From assembly GCA_019322735.1 (NCBI GenBank), contig JAHWIG010000022.1, forward strand, positions 1 to 7,967: DNA of 7,967 nt. Reading direction: 5' to 3'. Every line of letters starts with the position of its first letter. Positions within the stretch are counted from its first letter, which is position 1. The notes beneath the pieces are model-generated. The model worked only from the letters and a program-made list of their open reading frames with translations, had not been told where the DNA came from and made no database searches. This document shows positions 5,054-7,967 of this stretch, piece after piece. Source of the DNA: Candidatus Woesearchaeota archaeon. GTDB lineage: Archaea > Nanobdellota > Nanobdellia > Woesearchaeales > BS150m-G63. The position numbers were made by a program, and so were the translations under genes.

Positions 5054-6346
5054 ATGGCTTCTAAAAAGGCATGGATTATATCAGTGGATATGGGATATGG
5101 GCATCAACGAGCTGCATATCCTTTGAAAGATATTTCTTATGAAAGAATAATCACTGCTAATAGTGATAAGATAATCACTCCAAAAGAGAAGAAAAGGTGG
5201 GCAAGAGCAAGATTGTTTTATGAAGGAATATCCAGATTCAGTTCTTTTCCTTTAATTGGCAGATTGTTTTTTGAGATATATGATATTTTCCAGCACATAC
5301 CAAGATTCTATCCTTTTAGAGATCTGTCTATTCCAAATTATGCTACATTGTATGTTGATGTTTTGATAAAAAATAATCTTGGCAAGAGTGTTACTGATCA
5401 TGTAAGGAAAAAGAAGATACCTTTTGTAAGTACTTTTTTTATTCCCGCAATTGCAGCAGCATACCATGGTATAAAGGATGTTTACTGCATAACTACAGAT
5501 ACGGACATAAACAGGGCCTGGGTCCCTAAAAATCCTAAGACAAAAATAAAATATTTTGCTTCATGTGACAGGGTTGCGAAGAGATTAAAGGAATATGGTG
5601 TTCCAGAAAGAAATATATTCCTTACTGGCTTTCCTCTACCTAAAGAAAATTTAGGGGGTAGAAATCTTAAGATATTAAAAAGGGATATTGGAATCAGATT
5701 AATCAATCTTGATCCTAATAAACATCATATATCAAAATATAGGGACCACATAAAGAGACATATTGGCAGGAAGAACTTCAAAGAGAAAAGAACAAGACCA
5801 TTGACAATTACTTTTGTTGTTGGGGGTGCTGGAGCCCAAAGGAATATTGCTAAAATGATAGTAGAGGGTCTTAGGAAAAAGATAAGAAAAAAAGAATTAG
5901 CTATAAACCTTGTTGCCGGAACCCGTTTAGAGATAAGAGATTATTTTGAGAGAATTGTTATTAATGCTGGTTTAAAGAGCCATATTGGTAAGGAAATTAA
6001 TATAGTCTTTGGAATAAATAAAAAAGATTATTTTGAAAAATTCAATGATTGCCTGCATTCTACTGATATATTATGGACTAAGCCAAGCGAACTGGTTTTT
6101 TATACTGCTTTAGGGTTGCCAATAATTATGACTAAACCGTTGGGGGCACAAGAATATTATAACAAGAGATGGTTGGATCAGATGGGCGGGGGTTTTACTC
6201 AGTTTAATCCAATGTATGTGGATGAATGGTTATTTGATTGGATAGATAAAGGGATATTGGCAGAGGCAGCATGGGAAGGGTTTATGGGGGCCCCAAAGTT
6301 TGGTATTTATGAGATAGAAAAGATTTTGTTTCAAAAAACTTTATAA
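5054..6346 (+). CDS. GT-B glycosyltransferase, MGDG synthase/MurG-like
   Basis: This family transfers a sugar from a nucleotide-sugar donor to a lipid or similar acceptor at the cytoplasmic membrane face. The 430-residue product shows GT-B landmarks. An N-terminal glycine loop, IISVDMGYGHQRAAYPL (residues 8-24), is like the GxGHxxAA loop of MGDG synthases. Next come CITTDTDINRAWV (145-157), FASCDRVAKRLKEYGV then FLTGFPLP (189-196), a linker, and a second-domain start ITFVVGGAGAQRN (252-264). The donor-site segment has ILWTKPSELVFYTALGLP (339-356) followed by QEYYN (366-370). The acceptor is not predictable; glycolipid synthesis is the best guess. Start choice: ATG 5018 is in frame but lies before the expected transcription start, and AGAGGA sits just before the tandem ATGs 5051/5054. 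The long basic segment at about 200-250 may help membrane contact. The gene stands alone, divergent from the archease cluster. Confidence 0.8.
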   Translation: MASKKAWIISVDMGYGHQRAAYPLKDISYERIITANSDKIITPKEKKRWARARLFYEGISRFSSFPLIGRLFFEIYDIFQHIPRFYPFRDLSIPNYATLYVDVLIKNNLGKSVTDHVRKKKIPFVSTFFIPAIAAAYHGIKDVYCITTDTDINRAWVPKNPKTKIKYFASCDRVAKRLKEYGVPERNIFLTGFPLPKENLGGRNLKILKRDIGIRLINLDPNKHHISKYRDHIKRHIGRKNFKEKRTRPLTITFVVGGAGAQRNIAKMIVEGLRKKIRKKELAINLVAGTRLEIRDYFERIVINAGLKSHIGKEINIVFGINKKDYFEKFNDCLHSTDILWTKPSELVFYTALGLPIIMTKPLGAQEYYNKRWLDQMGGGFTQFNPMYVDEWLFDWIDKGILAEAAWEGFMGAPKFGIYEIEKILFQKTL

Positions 6347-6349
6347 CAA

Positions 6350-6381
6350 TAAGATTTCATCTTAAAGCCATAATTTTTTTT
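6350..6381 (+). terminator. Hairpin plus T8 terminator after the glycosyltransferase gene
   Basis: Three bases past the stop, taagat (6350-6355) and atctta (6359-6364) form a 6-bp stem with a ttc loop, and eight T follow at 6374-6381. The stem is AT-rich and weak, but the T tract alone is a plausible archaeal termination signal. Confidence 0.5.
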
Positions 6382-6390
6382 AAAAGAAAA

Positions 6391-6400
6391 CTTTATAAAA
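6391..6400 (+). promoter_or_regulatory. TATA box for the 94-residue gene and perhaps rtcB
   Basis: The segment ctttataaaa, preceded by agaaaa, fits an archaeal BRE/TATA. It predicts a start near 6421, leaving a leader of about 22 nt with G-rich sites (GGGGTG at 6425-6430, GGGG at 6433-6436) before ATG 6444. Because rtcB follows by 15 bp, this may be the main promoter of both genes. Confidence 0.6.
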
Positions 6401-6443
6401 TGATAATAATATTATTTAATTATAGGGGTGTTGGGGAACCACA

Positions 6444-6728
6444 ATGATGGAAGGAGATAAAAAGAATTTAGAGTTTAATGTTTTTATGCAATATAAACCA
6501 AGCAGAAAAGATTGTAAAAAGGTATTAAATTCTGTATTAGATGAATATATTAAAGGAGAATTAAGATCAAAGGATGTTGATAATTATTTTTCCATGATTA
6601 GTCGTTTTGGTTATCGATTACAAAATCAAAGAAATAATTATTACAATATGAAAACTATAAAGAAAGATAGTGGTTTATCTTTAAGAGATATTTTAAATAA
6701 TCTCAATATAAAATCAAATTATAATTAA
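6444..6728 (+). CDS. Hypothetical small basic protein upstream of rtcB
   Basis: I do not recognise this 94-residue protein. It is rich in Lys, Asn, Tyr and Asp, has one Cys (24), no membrane segment and no signal peptide, and appears mostly helical (KDCKKVLNSVLDEYIKG, 22-38). A conserved-looking centre follows: DVDNYFSMISRFGYRLQNQR (44-63). The tandem ATGs at 6444 and 6447 differ by one residue; the G-rich site at 6433-6436 is 7 nt before the first. A clear TATA box, a ribosome binding site and normal base use support a real gene. The 15-bp gap to rtcB suggests co-transcription, so a role near RNA metabolism is possible but is guilt by association only. Confidence 0.7.
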   Translation: MMEGDKKNLEFNVFMQYKPSRKDCKKVLNSVLDEYIKGELRSKDVDNYFSMISRFGYRLQNQRNNYYNMKTIKKDSGLSLRDILNNLNIKSNYN

Positions 6729-6743
6729 TTTTATTTAATTAAA

Positions 6744-7967
6744 ATGGAAGAAGTTAAGATAAAGAAAGTAAATTCTTATGTTTGGGAGATTCCAAAGCAT
6801 GGAGATATGCTTGTTCCTGGCAGGATATATGCAAATAAAGCAATAGTTGATTTTCTTCTTGATGATGTAAAACAAGGAAAAGAATGGAATGCTCTTAAGC
6901 AGATCATTAATGTTGCATGTCTTCCTGGAATACAAAAAGCAAGCTTAGCTATGACCGATGTCCATCCTGGTTATGGATTTCCTATTGGTGGGGTGGCTGC
7001 TTTTGATGTTAAAACTGGTGTAATCAGTGTTGCTGGTGTCGGATTTGATATAAATTGCGGTGTAAGGACATTAAGAACTCCATTGAAAAAGCAGGATATT
7101 GAAGACAAAAAAGAAGAATTGGCTGAGAAATTATTTGAAGTAATACCTGCCGGTTTAGGTGTGAAGGGGAAAATAAGATTGACCATGGATGATATTGATG
7201 AATTATTGATAAAAGGAGCAGAATTTTCTCTAGGTAAAGGTTATGGAATTAAACAGGATTTAGAATTCATTGAGGAGAATGGTAAGATCAAAGGAGCAAA
7301 ACCAGAATATGTGAGTGATAAAGCCAAGAAAAGACAATTAAATGGGATGGGAACTCTTGGATCTGGAAATCATTATCTTGAAGTCCAGTATGTAAGTGAG
7401 ATATATGATGAAGAGGTAGCTAAGGCTTATGGTCTGTTTAAGGATCAGATAGTCATCTCAATACATTGTGGAAGTAGATCCTTAGGCCATCAGATTGGAA
7501 GTGATTATCTTAAAACCTTAGAATTTGCAAGTAAAAAGTATAAAATACCTATCAGGGAGAAAGAATTAGTTTGTGCGCCATTTACAAGCGAAGAAGGCCA
7601 GAGATATTATGGCGCCATGAATGCTGGAATTAACTGTGCATTTGCTAACAGACAGATACTTGCACATTTAGCAAGACAGGTATTTGCTTCTGTTTTTGAT
7701 ATCAAGGAAGAAGAGGTTGAGACATTATATGAAGTTGCTCATAATACTTGTAAGGTTGAAAAGCATAAAATAGATGGAAAATTAAAAGATGTTATTGTTC
7801 ATAGAAAAGGGGCTACAAGAGCATTTGGTCCTGGACACCCAGATATCCCTAAAGAATACAGGAAGGTTGGACAGCCAGTGTTAGTTGGTGGAACGATGGG
7901 AACATCTTCTTACATCCTTTCTGGAACAGAAACTGCAATGAAAGAAACATTTGGTACTGCAATACAT
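6744..7967 (+). CDS. rtcB: RNA-splicing ligase RtcB (3'-truncated by window)
   Basis: RtcB joins RNA ends bearing 2',3'-cyclic phosphate or 3'-phosphate to 5'-OH ends using GTP and Mn2+, in tRNA splicing and RNA repair. The 408 residues visible match the family from the N-terminus. Key motifs are TDVHPGYGFPIGG, GFDINCGVR (Asp102, Cys105), GSGNHYLEVQ (Asn209, His210), IHCGSRSLGHQ (His241) and VAHNTCK (His333). These align with Pyrococcus horikoshii Asp95, Cys98, Asn202, His203, His234 and His329, the Mn-binding and active-site residues. The last codon in the window, CAT (7965-7967), aligns with His404, the residue that carries GMP. About 70-80 C-terminal residues lie beyond the window. No intein interrupts the visible part. 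No ribosome binding site precedes ATG 6744, so translation may depend on the gene 15 bp upstream or on a leaderless message. The partner archease is encoded at 4241-4663. Confidence 0.97.
   Translation, partial: MEEVKIKKVNSYVWEIPKHGDMLVPGRIYANKAIVDFLLDDVKQGKEWNALKQIINVACLPGIQKASLAMTDVHPGYGFPIGGVAAFDVKTGVISVAGVGFDINCGVRTLRTPLKKQDIEDKKEELAEKLFEVIPAGLGVKGKIRLTMDDIDELLIKGAEFSLGKGYGIKQDLEFIEENGKIKGAKPEYVSDKAKKRQLNGMGTLGSGNHYLEVQYVSEIYDEEVAKAYGLFKDQIVISIHCGSRSLGHQIGSDYLKTLEFASKKYKIPIREKELVCAPFTSEEGQRYYGAMNAGINCAFANRQILAHLARQVFASVFDIKEEEVETLYEVAHNTCKVEKHKIDGKLKDVIVHRKGATRAFGPGHPDIPKEYRKVGQPVLVGGTMGTSSYILSGTETAMKETFGTAIH

Noticed and set aside
6735..7186. Short minus-strand frames opposite the start of rtcB
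   Set aside because: They lie entirely antisense to a strongly conserved RtcB coding region and show no family resemblance or start signals.

Overview
The window looks like a piece of an AT-rich archaeal genome, most likely from a DPANN-type lineage such as Woesearchaeota or Pacearchaeota. The lineage is inferred from gene content and style. Several genes have an archaeal TATA-like box about 25 nt upstream of the start or of a plausible transcription start. RtcB and archease are both present, intergenic spaces are short, and coding is standard with no sign of introns or inteins. No rRNA, tRNA, insertion sequence, phage gene or CRISPR array was recognised.

Layout, left to right. (1) The 3' part of a surface protein gene built from ten in-phase 75-bp (25-residue) BspA/DUF285-type repeats, on the + strand and cut by the window start. 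(2) A small predicted lipoprotein with a TRASH/YHS-like cysteine cluster (+). (3) A 335-bp AT-rich gap, then a protein-kinase-fold enzyme whose catalytic loop resembles the WaaP/InaA lipopolysaccharide-kinase family (+). (4) A 70-residue CDGSH-type iron-sulfur protein (+), whose stop codon directly abuts the stop of the next gene on the other strand. (5) A minus-strand cluster read from 4932 down to 2926: a single-pass membrane protein, archease (ATGA overlap), a YdjM-like membrane metal-dependent hydrolase, and an unrecognised 271-residue protein. (6) Divergent from that cluster, a GT-B glycosyltransferase of the MGDG-synthase/MurG type (+). (7) A 94-residue unknown protein, and 15 bp after it rtcB (+), which runs off the window at the codon aligned with its guanylated histidine.

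Functional links: archease and RtcB are known partners in RNA ligation (tRNA splicing and repair) and sit about 2 kb apart in separate transcription units. The archease here has an altered N-terminal motif. The adhesin-like repeat protein, lipoprotein, WaaP-like kinase, YdjM-like hydrolase and glycosyltransferase all suggest cell-envelope work, but the sequence does not show that they form one pathway.

Two initiation styles are visible. The lipoprotein and CDGSH genes have TATA boxes 23-31 nt before the ATG and no ribosome binding site, which suggests leaderless messages. The kinase, membrane protein, glycosyltransferase and 94-residue protein genes have TATA boxes further upstream plus G-rich Shine-Dalgarno-like sites, and these sites help choose their starts.
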